Shown here: positions 9,079 through 18,138 of the stretch, in pieces
Numbering within the stretch: position 1 is the stretch's first letter
Layout of the letters: each line of letters opens with the position of its first letter
NCBI RefSeq assembly: GCF_040549485.1
Contig: NZ_JBEPTK010000004.1
Span: forward strand, 248,001 to 312,000
Direction: 5' to 3'
Length of the DNA stretch: 64,000 nt
DNA from: Constrictibacter sp. MBR-5
GTDB taxonomy: Bacteria > Pseudomonadota > Alphaproteobacteria > JAJUGE01
Notes under the pieces: generated by a model
The model's input: the letters and a program-made list of their open reading frames with translations, nothing else
Databases searched by the model: none
What the model was told of the DNA's origin: nothing
Made by a program: the position numbers and the translations under genes

Positions 9079-10290
9079 ATGCGTACGATGGGTCTTATGA
9101 CCGGCCTGGCCGCCTTCGGGCTGCTCGCCGGTACGGCGAATGCACAACTCTCGGGCGACGTGGTCCGCCTCGGCGTCCTGAACGACCAGTCCGGGCTCTA
9201 CGCCGACATCGGCGGCCAGGGCTCCGTGACGGCGGCCCGCATGGCGGTCGAGGATTTCGGCGGCACCGTACTCGGCAAGCCGATCGAGATCATCTTCGCC
9301 GATCACCAGAACAAGCCCGACGTCGGCTCCAACATCACGCGCCAGTGGATCGACCAGGACGGCGTCGACGTCATCGTCGACGTGCCGACCTCGTCCGTGG
9401 CGCTCGCCGTCCAGGCGATCACCAAGGAGAAGGAGCGGATCTTCCTGATGTCGGGTCCGGCCTCCTCGGACCTGACCGGCAAGGCCTGCTCGCCCTTCGG
9501 CTTCCAGTGGACCTACGACACCTACGCGCTCGCCAACGGCACCGGCGGCGCCATGGTCAAGCAGGGCGGCGACAGCTGGTTCTTCCTGACCTCGGACTAC
9601 GCCTTCGGCCACGCCCTAGAGCGCGACACCTCGAACGCGGTCAAGGAAGCGGGCGGCAAGGTGCTCGGCGCGGTCCGGCATCCGCTGAACAACTCCGACT
9701 TCTCGTCCTTCCTGCTCCAGGCGCAGGGCTCCGGCGCCAAGGTGATCGGCCTCGCCAACGCCGGCGGCGACACGATCAACTCGATCAAGCAGGCGTCCGA
9801 GTTCGGCATCACCCAATCCGGCCAGAGCCTCGCCGGCCTGCTGGTCTTCATCTCCGACGTGCACTCGCTCGGCCTGAAGACGTCGCAGGGCCTGGTGATC
9901 ACCACGGCCTTCTACTGGGACCAGAACGACGAGACGCGCGCCTTCTCCAAGCGCTTCGCCGAGAAGATGGGCGGCCGCGTGCCGAGCATGACCCAGGCGG
10001 GCGTCTACAGCGAGGTGGCCCACTATCTCAAGGCGGTGAAGGCCGCCGGCACCGACGACGCCAAGAAGGTCGCCGACCAGATGCGGTCGATGCCGATCAA
10101 CGACTTTATGACCAAGGACGGCAAGATCCGCGAGGACGGCCGCATCATCCGGGACATGTATCTGGTCCAGGTGAAGAAGCCGGAGGAGTCGAAGGGCCCC
10201 TACGACTACTACAAGATCCTGCGCACCATTCCGGGCGAGCAGGCCTACCGGCCGCTCGACAAGGGCGACTGCCCGCTCGTGAAGAAGTAA
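9079..10290 (+). CDS. ABC transporter substrate-binding protein, LivJ/K type (copy 1)
   Basis: A 403-aa periplasmic binding protein (Peripla_BP_6) with a signal peptide ending TANAQ near residue 22. The mature part opens with VVRLGVLNDQSGLYADIGG, the ligand-pocket signature of this family. It is closely similar over its whole length to the next gene and to the protein at 51567-52814, sharing AFGHALER, VRHPLN, SSFLLQAQGSGAK and NDFMTKDG blocks. GGGGAACGGG lies just before the ATG. It delivers an amino acid or a small carboxylate/amide to the LivHMGF-type complex; ligand unknown. Confidence 0.93.
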   Translation: MRTMGLMTGLAAFGLLAGTANAQLSGDVVRLGVLNDQSGLYADIGGQGSVTAARMAVEDFGGTVLGKPIEIIFADHQNKPDVGSNITRQWIDQDGVDVIVDVPTSSVALAVQAITKEKERIFLMSGPASSDLTGKACSPFGFQWTYDTYALANGTGGAMVKQGGDSWFFLTSDYAFGHALERDTSNAVKEAGGKVLGAVRHPLNNSDFSSFLLQAQGSGAKVIGLANAGGDTINSIKQASEFGITQSGQSLAGLLVFISDVHSLGLKTSQGLVITTAFYWDQNDETRAFSKRFAEKMGGRVPSMTQAGVYSEVAHYLKAVKAAGTDDAKKVADQMRSMPINDFMTKDGKIREDGRIIRDMYLVQVKKPEESKGPYDYYKILRTIPGEQAYRPLDKGDCPLVKK

Positions 10291-10339
10291 CCGAAGCCGG
10301 CGCAGACCGGATCGGCAACGAAGACCGGGGAGACGTTCC

Positions 10340-11578
10340 ATGAGGAAGGCTTCGACGGCGCTGGCGGGGGGGCTGCTCGCCGCCGCGCTGGCGGCCGGTA
10401 CACTGACCGCGGGAGTACCGGCGGCGCACGCGCAGATCTCGGACGACGTGATCCGCATCGGCGTGATGAACGACCAGTCCGGTCTCTACGCCGACATCAC
10501 CGGCCAGGGCGAGGTGACGGCGGTCCGGATGGCGGCCGAGGCGATGGGCGGCGCCATCGACGGCAGGAAGATCGAGGTGATCTTCGCCGACAATCAGAAC
10601 AAGCCGGACATCGGCTCGAACATCGCCCGCCAGTGGTACGACCAGGAGAAGGTCGACCTGATCATCGTCGGCGGCGCGTCGTCGGTGACGCTGGCGGTGC
10701 AGGCCGTCGCCCGCGAGAAGGGCCGCATCAACATCGTCTCCGCGGCGGCGGCCTCCGACCACACCAACAAGGCCTGCTCGCCGACCGCGGCGCACTGGAC
10801 CTACGACACAACGGCGCTCGCCAACGGCACCGGCAAGGCGCTGGTCCAGGAGGGCGGCGACAGCTGGTTCTTCCTGACCGCCGACTACGCCTTCGGCCAT
10901 GCGCTGGAGCGGGAGACCGGGGAGGCCGTCCGGGCGGGCGGCGGCAAGGTGCTGGGCTCGGTCCGGCATCCGCTCAACACGCCCGACTTCTCCTCGTTTC
11001 TCCTCCAGGCCCAGGGGTCCGGGGCCAAGATCATCGGCCTCGCCAATGCCGGCGGCGACACGATCAATTCCATCAAGCAGGCCTCGGAATTCGGCATCGT
11101 CCAGGCGGGCCAGCGCCTCGCCGGCCTGCTGGTCTTCATCACCGACGTCCATTCCCTGGGGCTGAAGACGGCGCAGGGGCTGGTGATCACCACCGCCTTC
11201 TACTGGGATCAGAACGACGAGACGCGGGCCTGGGCCAAGTCGTTCATGGAGCGCATGAACGGCAAGGCGCCGACGATGGTCCAGGCGGGCTCCGGCAGCG
11301 CCGCCCTGCACTATCTGCGCGCCGTGAAGGCGGCGGGCACCGACGACGCCTCGAAGGTCATGGCGCAGATGCGCGCCACGAAGATCAACGACTTCATGAC
11401 CAAGGACGGGTGGATCCGCGAGGACGGCCGCGTCATGCGCACGATGTACCTGGCCCAGGTGAAGAGCCCGGCCGAATCCACCGGCCCGTTCGACTACTAC
11501 AAGATCCTGCGCAGCATTCCGGCCGAAGAGGCCTTCCGGTCGCTGGACATCACCGAATGCCCGCATCTGAAGAAATGA
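10340..11578 (+). CDS. ABC transporter substrate-binding protein, LivJ/K type (copy 2)
   Basis: A 412-aa tandem paralogue of the preceding gene. It has a signal peptide ending AAHAQ near residue 32 and then the same DQSGLYADITGQGEVTA opening. The pocket-lining stretches differ (for example GGASSVTLAVQAVA against VPTSSVALAVQAIT), so ligand range may have diverged. GGGGAG lies before the ATG. It is in the same block as the ATPases and the permeases. Confidence 0.93.
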   Translation: MRKASTALAGGLLAAALAAGTLTAGVPAAHAQISDDVIRIGVMNDQSGLYADITGQGEVTAVRMAAEAMGGAIDGRKIEVIFADNQNKPDIGSNIARQWYDQEKVDLIIVGGASSVTLAVQAVAREKGRINIVSAAAASDHTNKACSPTAAHWTYDTTALANGTGKALVQEGGDSWFFLTADYAFGHALERETGEAVRAGGGKVLGSVRHPLNTPDFSSFLLQAQGSGAKIIGLANAGGDTINSIKQASEFGIVQAGQRLAGLLVFITDVHSLGLKTAQGLVITTAFYWDQNDETRAWAKSFMERMNGKAPTMVQAGSGSAALHYLRAVKAAGTDDASKVMAQMRATKINDFMTKDGWIREDGRVMRTMYLAQVKSPAESTGPFDYYKILRSIPAEEAFRSLDITECPHLKK

Positions 11579-11657
11579 CGGCGGAAGCAGCACGGCCCGC
11601 CCGCCGGAATCCGGCACGGGTCCGACGTCCCCTTGTTTTCATCGGTAGAGCCTCGGC

Positions 11658-12545
11658 ATGACTGAGATCTTCGGAATCAACTCCTTCGCCTTCTACGGGC
11701 AGGTCATGCTCGGGCTGATCAACGGCGCCTTCTACGCCATGCTCAGCCTGGGGCTCGCCGTCATCTTCGGCCTGCTGAACGTCATCAACTTCACCCACGG
11801 CGCCCAGTACATGATGGGCGCGTTCGCAGCGTGGATGGCGCTCAACTATCTCGGCCTGAACTACTGGTGGGCGCTGATCCTGGCCCCCCTCGTGGTCGGC
11901 GCCTTCGGCATGGTCATCGAGCGGCTGCTGCTGCGGCGCCTGTACGATCTCGACCATCTGTACGGCCTGCTGCTCACCTTCGGCCTGGCGCTCGTCATCG
12001 AGGGCATCTTCCGCAAGCAGTACGGCGCCTCCGGCCTGCCCTACGCCATTCCGCCCGCCCTCTCCGGCGGCCAGAACCTGGGCTTCATGTTCCTGCCGAA
12101 CTATCGCGGCTGGGTGGTTGTGGCGTCGCTGGTCGTCTGCCTCGGCACCTGGTTCGTGATCGAACGCACGCGGCTCGGTTCCTATCTACGCGCCGCGACC
12201 GAGAATCCCGGCCTCGTCCAGGCGTTCGGGATCAACGTGCCGCGCATGGTCACGCTGACCTACGGCTTCGGCGTCGCCCTCGCCGCGTTCGCCGGCGTTC
12301 TCGCCGCGCCGATCTACCAGGTCAGCCCGCTGATGGGCACGAACCTGATCATCGTCGTCTTCGCCGTCGTCGTGATCGGCGGCATGGGGTCGATCATGGG
12401 CGCGATCGTGACCGGTTTCGGACTCGGCGTCGTCGAGGGCCTGACCAAGGTCTTCTACCCCGAAGCCTCGAACACGGTGATCTTCGTCGTGATGGCCATC
12501 GTCCTGCTGATCCGGCCCGCCGGGCTGTTCGGCACCGCCCGTTGA
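11658..12545 (+). CDS. livH: LIV-type ABC transporter permease (LivH-like)
   Basis: A 295-aa inner-membrane permease with about eight hydrophobic segments. NGAFYAMLSLGLAVIFGLLN near residue 24 and the INFTHGAQYMMGAF motif are typical of LivH. The GGMGSIMGAIVTGFGLG segment near 240 corresponds to the EAA-like loop that contacts an ATPase. It is followed after 13 bp by the LivM-like gene. Confidence 0.93.
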   Translation: MTEIFGINSFAFYGQVMLGLINGAFYAMLSLGLAVIFGLLNVINFTHGAQYMMGAFAAWMALNYLGLNYWWALILAPLVVGAFGMVIERLLLRRLYDLDHLYGLLLTFGLALVIEGIFRKQYGASGLPYAIPPALSGGQNLGFMFLPNYRGWVVVASLVVCLGTWFVIERTRLGSYLRAATENPGLVQAFGINVPRMVTLTYGFGVALAAFAGVLAAPIYQVSPLMGTNLIIVVFAVVVIGGMGSIMGAIVTGFGLGVVEGLTKVFYPEASNTVIFVVMAIVLLIRPAGLFGTAR

Positions 12546-12558
12546 TCGGAGGATTGCA

Positions 12559-13533
12559 GTGACCATCAAACGCCTCGGCGTCGCGGCCCTTCTCGTCCTG
12601 GCGCTGATCGCCCCCGCCTTCATCTACCCCGTGTTCCTGATGAAGGTCCTTTGCTTCGCCCTGTTCGCGAGCGCCTTCAACCTGCTCCTCGGCTTCGTCG
12701 GGCTGCTGTCCTTCGGCCACGCCGCCTTCTTCGGCTCTGCCGCCTACATCACGGCGCATACGGTGAAGGTCTGGGGGTGGAGCCCGGAGATCGGCATCCT
12801 CGCCGGCGTGGCGGTCGCCGCGGCGCTGGGCGCCGTCGTCGGCTCCCTCGCCATCCGCCGCCAGGGCATCTACTTTGCGATGATCACCCTGGCGCTGGCG
12901 CAGATGGTCTATTTCTTCGCGCTGCAGGCGCCGTTCACCGGCGGTGAGGACGGCATCCAGGGCGTGCCGCGGCGGCCCTTCTTCGGCATCATCGACATCA
13001 CCGACGACATGACCTTCTACTATGTCGTTCTGGCCATCGTGGTCGCCGGGCTGCTGCTGATCTACCGCACGGTCCATTCCCCGTTCGGCCAGATCCTGAA
13101 GGCGATCCGCGAGAACGAGCCGCGCGCCGTTTCGCTCGGCTACGACGTCGACCGCTACAAGCTGCTCGCCTTCGTCATCTCGGCGGCCCTGGTCGGGCTC
13201 GCCGGCGGCACCAAGACCCTCGTCTTCCAGCTCGCGTCGCTGACCGACATCCAGTGGCAGATGTCGGGCGAGGCCGTCCTGATGACGCTGATCGGCGGCG
13301 TCGGCACGATCTTCGGCCCGCTGGTCGGTGCCGCGGTGGTCGTCTCGATGCAGAACTACCTCGCCCAGACCGGCGAGTGGGTCCTGGTCATCCAGGGCAT
13401 CGTGTTCGTCGTCGTCGTGCTGGCCTTCCGCCGCGGCATCGTCGGCGAGCTCGCCGCCTGGTCGGCGCGGCGCCGCAAGGCCGCCGACCGGACCGATCCG
13501 AAGGCTACCCCCGCCGAAACGGCCAGGGCCTGA
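12559..13533 (+). CDS. livM: LIV-type ABC transporter permease (LivM-like)
   Basis: A 324-aa second permease. FNLLLGFVGLLSFGHAAFFG near residue 40 and the ENEPRAVSLGYDVDRYK loop near 188 are LivM signatures. The C-terminal tail is cytoplasmic and basic (WSARRRKAADR). GGAGG lies before the GTG start (GTGACCATCAAACGC). It closes the transporter block and ends at a perfect 20-bp palindrome facing the convergent kinase gene. Confidence 0.93.
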   Translation: MTIKRLGVAALLVLALIAPAFIYPVFLMKVLCFALFASAFNLLLGFVGLLSFGHAAFFGSAAYITAHTVKVWGWSPEIGILAGVAVAAALGAVVGSLAIRRQGIYFAMITLALAQMVYFFALQAPFTGGEDGIQGVPRRPFFGIIDITDDMTFYYVVLAIVVAGLLLIYRTVHSPFGQILKAIRENEPRAVSLGYDVDRYKLLAFVISAALVGLAGGTKTLVFQLASLTDIQWQMSGEAVLMTLIGGVGTIFGPLVGAAVVVSMQNYLAQTGEWVLVIQGIVFVVVVLAFRRGIVGELAAWSARRRKAADRTDPKATPAETARA

Positions 13534-13534
13534 G

Positions 13535-13554
13535 CCAGCGCAGGCCTGCGCTGG
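13535..13554. terminator. Perfect 20-bp palindrome between convergent genes
   Basis: CCAGCGCAGGCCTGCGCTGG starts 2 bp after the livM stop. Further GCGCAGG/GCAGGTC words follow up to the end of the kinase gene at 13595. In the convergent gap it could serve as a bidirectional terminator, although no T-run is present. Confidence 0.5.
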
Positions 13555-13594
13555 TCCAGGGCCGGCGCAGGTCCGCGGCTAGCGCAGGCCCCGG

Positions 13595-14995
13595 TCAGCG
13601 CAGGTCGCGCGACGGAAGATCCAGCCGGAAGGTCGTGCCGCGCGGCCCGGTCTGCACCAGCTGGATCTCGCCGCCGTGGGCGTGCATCACCTCGCGGGCG
13701 ATCGCCAGCCCCAGGCCGCTGCTGCCGGCCTTGGACGATGTCGCGAAGGGCTGGAAGAGCGACTGCCGCACGTCCTCGGGAATGCCGGGACCGTCGTCGG
13801 TCACCGTCAGCGAGGTCCAGCCGTCCCGCGCCCTGGCACCCACCTCGACCCGCCGGGCACCGCTGTCGAACGCGTTGCGCGCGAGATTGTTGAGGACGCG
13901 CAGCAGTTCCTCGCGGTCGCCCATCACCGTCAGGCCGGCGGGAACCCGGTTGATCCAGGAGCCGATGCCGCGGCCGTTCGGCAGCGCGGTGCCGGCATCC
14001 GCGACCAGCTCCGCCAGGGCGATGGAAGAGCGGCGCAGCGACGGCGCGCCCGTCCTCGCGAACTCGACGACCCGGCTGGCGAGCCCGACCGCGCGGTCGA
14101 TCGCGACGAACAGCGTCGGCGTCACGTGGCGCACCTCCGGGTCGTCGCTCTGGCTCAGCCGATCGGACAGCAGCTGCGCCGTCGCCAGGATGTTGCGCAG
14201 GTCGTGGTTGATCTTCGCGACCGCCTCGCCCAGGGCCGCCAGCCGCGCCCGCTGGTGCAGGGCGCTGCGCAGGGCCGTCTGCATCGCCGCCAGTTCGGTT
14301 TCCGCGACCCCCACCTCGTCCCGACGGCCGCTCGGTCGGATCACTCGCCCCGCCTCCTCCGGCTTTTCGCGGAACAGCGTCATGGCCCTGGTCAGGCGCG
14401 CCATCGGCCGCACCAGCAGCCAGCGCAGGCTGAAGAAGACCAGCACGGCGGTGATCAGCGAGATGACCAGCGAGAGCTGCAGGATGCGGGCGGAATAGGC
14501 GAGCATGTCCCGGCGAAGCGGCGCCTCGTCGATCGTCACCGAAACCGTGACGTCCCCCTGGTAGAGCGACTCTCCCCAGACCTGGATCACCCGGTCGTGC
14601 CGGTGCAGGAGCGTCGCCAACGCGTCGTGGATCAGCTCCGGCACGGTGCTCTGCTTCAGGTCGAACCAAGCCTCCGGCTCCGGAGCCATCAGCGGACCGA
14701 GCATCCAGGTACGCGTGTCGCCGCTCGTCACCTCGATCGAGAAACTGTCCGTATAGGTCAGCAGCCTTTGCTCGAGGTCGGTGCCGATGGCACCCGACGG
14801 CGCGGCATCCACGGCCAATGCCGCGAGGTGCGCGTCCTGCAGGCGGCCCTGGAGCCAGTCCAGGCGGTAGCGCGCGATCGACGGCACGTAGATCAGCACC
14901 TCGGCGACCATGACGAAGATCACCGTCAGAAGGAGCAGACGTGCCGACAGGCTGGATCCGAAGCCCGGATGCCTCATCTCGATGCTGAAACTCAT
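13595..14995 (-). CDS. Membrane sensor histidine kinase
   Basis: A 466-aa kinase. An N-terminal helix at about residues 18-40 and a second near 165-190 flank a periplasmic sensor domain of about 125 residues. A HAMP-like linker follows, then a dimerisation domain with HDLRNILATAQLL (phospho-acceptor His) and a HATPase_c domain with N box NLARNAFDSG, G1 box DDGPGIPEDV and G2 box GSSGLGLAIAREV. There is no receiver domain and no response-regulator gene nearby, so the kinase is an orphan. It is last in a minus-strand run behind the flavoenzyme and TVP38-like genes, 36 bp from the former, and may respond to the same redox or metal stress. ATG 14995 or 14977 could start it. Confidence 0.9.
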   Translation of the reverse strand: MSFSIEMRHPGFGSSLSARLLLLTVIFVMVAEVLIYVPSIARYRLDWLQGRLQDAHLAALAVDAAPSGAIGTDLEQRLLTYTDSFSIEVTSGDTRTWMLGPLMAPEPEAWFDLKQSTVPELIHDALATLLHRHDRVIQVWGESLYQGDVTVSVTIDEAPLRRDMLAYSARILQLSLVISLITAVLVFFSLRWLLVRPMARLTRAMTLFREKPEEAGRVIRPSGRRDEVGVAETELAAMQTALRSALHQRARLAALGEAVAKINHDLRNILATAQLLSDRLSQSDDPEVRHVTPTLFVAIDRAVGLASRVVEFARTGAPSLRRSSIALAELVADAGTALPNGRGIGSWINRVPAGLTVMGDREELLRVLNNLARNAFDSGARRVEVGARARDGWTSLTVTDDGPGIPEDVRQSLFQPFATSSKAGSSGLGLAIAREVMHAHGGEIQLVQTGPRGTTFRLDLPSRDLR

Positions 14996-15031
14996 CCCCT
15001 CGCCCGCCCGGATGGACGGGGCGCGCTTATG

Positions 15032-16483
15032 CTAGCCGAAGCGGGCGAGCAATCGAACGAGCTTCCGCGTCGCGCATGAAAACAACTTAGGGGCGTAGTA
15101 GGCAGCGGCGACGCTCTTGCTGGCTTCCGACAGGGTGGGATAGGGCACGATCGCACTTGCGATACTGCCCAGCCTAGCCCGGTCGCGAACCGCCAGCACC
15201 CAGGGCAGCAGCAGTTCGCCGGCACCCTCGCCCACGATGGATGCGCCGAGCACGCGTCCCCGACGATCGGTCACCACCTTGATCAGGCCCTCGCCTGCGC
15301 GGGCGGTGCGGGCCCGATCGTTCTCGCCGAAGGCGAAGCGCAGGACGGTCGGCGTCCGCCCGGCCGCGTGGATCGCCGCCTCGGTCGTCCCCACATGGGC
15401 GAGTTCGGGATCGGTGTAGGTCACCCACGGCACCGCCCGCTCCTCGATCTTCGCAGGCAGGCGGAAGAGCGCGTTGCGCAGCACGATACCGGCGTGATGC
15501 GCCGCGACGTGGGTGAACTGCTGGCGCCCGGTGACGTCGCCGACCGCGAAGATCCGCCGGTTGCTGGTGCGCAGCCGCCGGTCCGTCTCGATGCCCTTGG
15601 TCGAGACGCGCACCCCCGCCCGGTCCAGCCCCAGGCCGGCGACGACCGCGCGCCGGCCGGCGGCGACCAGTAGATGGCTGCCGGTGACGACCTCCGCGCC
15701 GCCCAGCACGACGCGCACCCCCGCCTGCATGTCGCCGGCGGGTCCCGTGGCCGACGACCGTGCCACCTCAGCCACCGCGACGTTCTCGCGGATCTCGATG
15801 CCTTCAGCGCGCAGGCGCTCGCGGACGACCGCCACCAGTTCCGGATCGTCCTTCGGCAGGATGCTGCCCTTCTGCAGGATCGTCACCGCCGACCCGAGCC
15901 GCCGATGCGCCTGTGCGAGTTCGACGCCGATCGGACCGCCGCCCAGCACGATCAGATGTTCCGGACGGACGCGGTTCTCGAAGATCGTCTCGTTGGTGAA
16001 ATGAGGCGTGGCGGCCAAACCCGGTACCGGCGGCATCGCGGGCGCCGATCCGGTCGCGACGACGAAGCGGCGCGCCCGGATGCGGAAGTGCCCGGCCAGC
16101 ACCTCGTCGGGTCCCGTGAACGCCGCGTGCGCCGTCAGGACCTGGACGCCCAGTCGCTCGAAGCGCTCGATCGAATCGTGCGGCGCGATGCCCTCGATGA
16201 TGCGGCGGACATGGTCTTGTACAGCCGCGAAATCGACGTCGGGCTCGACGGGCGCGATGCCGAAAGCGCCGGCCCCGCGCATCGTCGCGGCCACGCCGGC
16301 CGCGGCGATCAGCGCCTTGGAAGGCACGCAGCCGGTGTTGAGGCAGTCGCCACCCATCCGGTGCCTCTCGATCAGCACGACCGAGGCGCCCATCTGGACG
16401 GCGCCGGCCGCCACGACCAGCCCGCCCGTGCCGCCGCCGATGACGCACAGGTCCGGTGTAAGGGTGGTGAGGCTCATGGCCAT
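15032..16483 (-). CDS. FAD-dependent pyridine-nucleotide disulfide oxidoreductase (MerA/LPD-like)
   Basis: A 483-aa class I flavoprotein disulfide reductase. The FAD motif VIGGGTGGLVVAAGAVQMGA is near residue 14, the redox-active pair GGDCLNTGCVPSK near 45, the NAD(P) motif VLGGGPIGVELAQAHRRLGS near 180 and the second FAD motif IFAVGDVTG near 310. At the C-terminus the usual HxHPTxSE dyad reads VPYPTLSE, so the catalytic His is replaced by Tyr. The paired terminal Cys of true mercuric reductase is absent. It lies 7 bp downstream of a TVP38-like gene, a pairing I know from many genomes. The substrate is unknown; a mercuric reductase label would be too specific. Confidence 0.88.
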   Translation of the reverse strand: MAMSLTTLTPDLCVIGGGTGGLVVAAGAVQMGASVVLIERHRMGGDCLNTGCVPSKALIAAAGVAATMRGAGAFGIAPVEPDVDFAAVQDHVRRIIEGIAPHDSIERFERLGVQVLTAHAAFTGPDEVLAGHFRIRARRFVVATGSAPAMPPVPGLAATPHFTNETIFENRVRPEHLIVLGGGPIGVELAQAHRRLGSAVTILQKGSILPKDDPELVAVVRERLRAEGIEIRENVAVAEVARSSATGPAGDMQAGVRVVLGGAEVVTGSHLLVAAGRRAVVAGLGLDRAGVRVSTKGIETDRRLRTSNRRIFAVGDVTGRQQFTHVAAHHAGIVLRNALFRLPAKIEERAVPWVTYTDPELAHVGTTEAAIHAAGRTPTVLRFAFGENDRARTARAGEGLIKVVTDRRGRVLGASIVGEGAGELLLPWVLAVRDRARLGSIASAIVPYPTLSEASKSVAAAYYAPKLFSCATRKLVRLLARFG

Positions 16484-16490
16484 GCTCCGG

Positions 16491-17264
16491 TCAACGCTGC
16501 CGCTGCCGCATCTTGCGATAGATCACCGGGACGAGCGCCAGCACGGCGAGGCCGAGAACCGGCGCCAGGACCGCCGGCCGCAGGATCACGTCCAGGCCCG
16601 GCTCCTTGCCAGCCGCGGCCAGCGCACCGAAGCCGTTCCCCACCAGAGCGAAGACGAACGTCCCCGGCACGATGCCGAGCGCCGTCGCGGCGACGAACGT
16701 CCTCAGCCGCACCTCGGCGAATGCCGGCGCCAGGTTCACCAGCCAGAACGGAAAGAGCGGAATGAGCCGCAGCACCAGGAGATAGTTGAAGGCGTTCTCC
16801 CGGAAGCCCGCGTCCATGCGCCGCAACGCGCTCGCCACGCGCGCCCGCAGACGCGGGCCGGCCACGCGGCCCGCCGCGAGGAAGACCACCGTGGCGCCCG
16901 CCGTCGCACCGATGACCGAGAGCAGGGTGCCCCAGACAGGGCCGAACAGCAGACCCGAGGCGACCGTCATGACGGCGCCGAGCGGCAGCGAGAGGGCGGT
17001 GATCGCCGCATAGACGGCCAGAAACGACAGCGAGGCGAGCACGGCGCTGTCTTCCACCCAACGACCGAGGCTCTGCCGGTTGCGGGCCAGGGCCTCGAAA
17101 CTGAGCAGGTCGTCGCCGCCCCACAGGAAGAACAGGCCGGCCAGGATCAGCAGCCCGGCGGCGAGCGCAGTGCGGCGGATCGTCTGCGCCCTTCCGCCGG
17201 TCGCCGCCGCAGACGGCTTGCCGTCTTCGCCGAAGCGGCGGTCGGCGCTTGCCGGAGGGCACAT
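16491..17264 (-). CDS. TVP38/TMEM64 (DedA/SNARE-associated) family membrane protein
   Basis: A 257-aa protein with about six hydrophobic segments. The family core is visible: LPLGAVMTVASGLLFGPVWG near residue 93, the FRENAFNYLLVLRLIPLFPF reentrant region near 155 and the ATALGIVPGTFVFALVGNG segment near 192. Such proteins are linked to lipid scrambling or membrane homeostasis. It is the first gene of a three-gene run with a flavoenzyme (7-bp gap) and a histidine kinase. The start ATG 17264 gives a 30-residue basic cytoplasmic lead. Confidence 0.88.
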   Translation of the reverse strand: MCPPASADRRFGEDGKPSAAATGGRAQTIRRTALAAGLLILAGLFFLWGGDDLLSFEALARNRQSLGRWVEDSAVLASLSFLAVYAAITALSLPLGAVMTVASGLLFGPVWGTLLSVIGATAGATVVFLAAGRVAGPRLRARVASALRRMDAGFRENAFNYLLVLRLIPLFPFWLVNLAPAFAEVRLRTFVAATALGIVPGTFVFALVGNGFGALAAAGKEPGLDVILRPAVLAPVLGLAVLALVPVIYRKMRQRQR

Positions 17265-17502
17265 GGCGATATTCCGTCGGACTGTTCAAAGGGGTCGGCG
17301 CGGTCGGCCTCCATACATGGCGACGTGCGGCGTGGATCGCTTCGCCGGAATGCCCGGAACAGGCGCACGCTCGATCATAGTGCCGTGACCCCGCCCGCGA
17401 GATTCGTGATCGAATTACTCTAGGGCCGATGCGCGGGGGACGCACCACTCCCATATGTCGCCCGCGTCGCATCCGGGCGTCTTCGTTCGGGGGCGGCACA
17501 GA

Positions 17503-17531
17503 TTGACGTGCGGCAGGTGAACTCCTATACA
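17503..17531 (+). promoter_or_regulatory. Sigma-70-type promoter of rpmH
   Basis: TTGACG at 17503-17508 and TATACA at 17526-17531 are separated by exactly 17 bp and lie 40 bp before the rpmH start. The rest of the 306-bp gap between the TVP38-like gene and rpmH (17265-17570) shows no gene. Confidence 0.75.
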
Positions 17532-17570
17532 CCTGCGCTCGAAATTCAGGATGATTCCGGGGAGTTCAAC

Positions 17571-17705
17571 GTGAAGCGCACCTACCAGCCGAGCGTTCTC
17601 GTGCGCAAGCGGCGGCATGGGTTTCGTGCCCGCATGGCCACCGTCGGCGGCCGTCTGATCATCAAGCGGCGCCGGGCGCAGGGGCGCAAGCGCCTCTCTG
17701 CGTAA
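17571..17705 (+). CDS. rpmH: 50S ribosomal protein L34
   Basis: A 44-aa, very basic protein with the invariant family start VKRTYQPS and the [10 protein letters not shown] motif. The GTG at 17571 is the correct start: it gives the standard family length and has GGGGAG upstream. The open frame continues 21 codons further upstream but only across the promoter. It heads the rpmH-rnpA-yidD-yidC-engB-argB run. Confidence 0.97.
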   Translation: MKRTYQPSVLVRKRRHGFRARMATVGGRLIIKRRRAQGRKRLSA

Positions 17706-17727
17706 CCACCGACATGGCGGAGCGGCC

Positions 17728-18138
17728 GTGTCGATCACCAGGCTGAAGCGTCGCGAAGAGTTCCTGCGGGTCGCCGCGGGGCGCCGTAAGTGGGCCGCCC
17801 CGGGTCTCGTGCTGCAGGTGATGCGGCGCACCGACGGTACCGCCCCGGCGACGGCGGGCGGCGCGCCGCGGGTCGGGTTCACCGTCAGCCGCAAGGTCGG
17901 CGGGGCCGTCGAGCGAAACCGCGTCCGCCGACGGCTGCGTTCCGCGGTCGAGCGCGTGTTCGAGGGCCATGCCCAGCCTGGAATCGACTATGTCGTGATC
18001 GGGCGCCGCCAGGCACTCGGGCGGACATTTCCCGATCTCGTTGCGGATCTGGAGAAAGCCATGCGCCGTCTCGGCGCTTACGGTCAGCCTGGGTCACCGG
18101 CACAGGCGTTAGAGCCTGCGAAGGACGGCGCCCCGTGA
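17728..18138 (+). CDS. rnpA: Ribonuclease P protein component
   Basis: A 136-aa basic protein that assists the RNase P RNA in 5' processing of tRNA. The N-terminal ITRLKRREEFLRV and the RNR signature GAVERNRVRRRLR near residue 56 are diagnostic. It starts at GTG 17728, 22 bp after rpmH. Its stop overlaps the GTG start of yidD (GTGA), a sign of translational coupling. Confidence 0.96.
   Translation: MSITRLKRREEFLRVAAGRRKWAAPGLVLQVMRRTDGTAPATAGGAPRVGFTVSRKVGGAVERNRVRRRLRSAVERVFEGHAQPGIDYVVIGRRQALGRTFPDLVADLEKAMRRLGAYGQPGSPAQALEPAKDGAP

Noticed and set aside
13535-13600. GCGCAGG-rich stretch as a regulatory array
   Set aside because: Apart from the one perfect palindrome, the words are unevenly spaced in a convergent gap, so a terminator is the simpler reading.
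15032-16483. Mercuric reductase
   Set aside because: There is no N-terminal metal-binding domain or C-terminal Cys pair and no other mer gene, so only a broad flavoenzyme call is supported.
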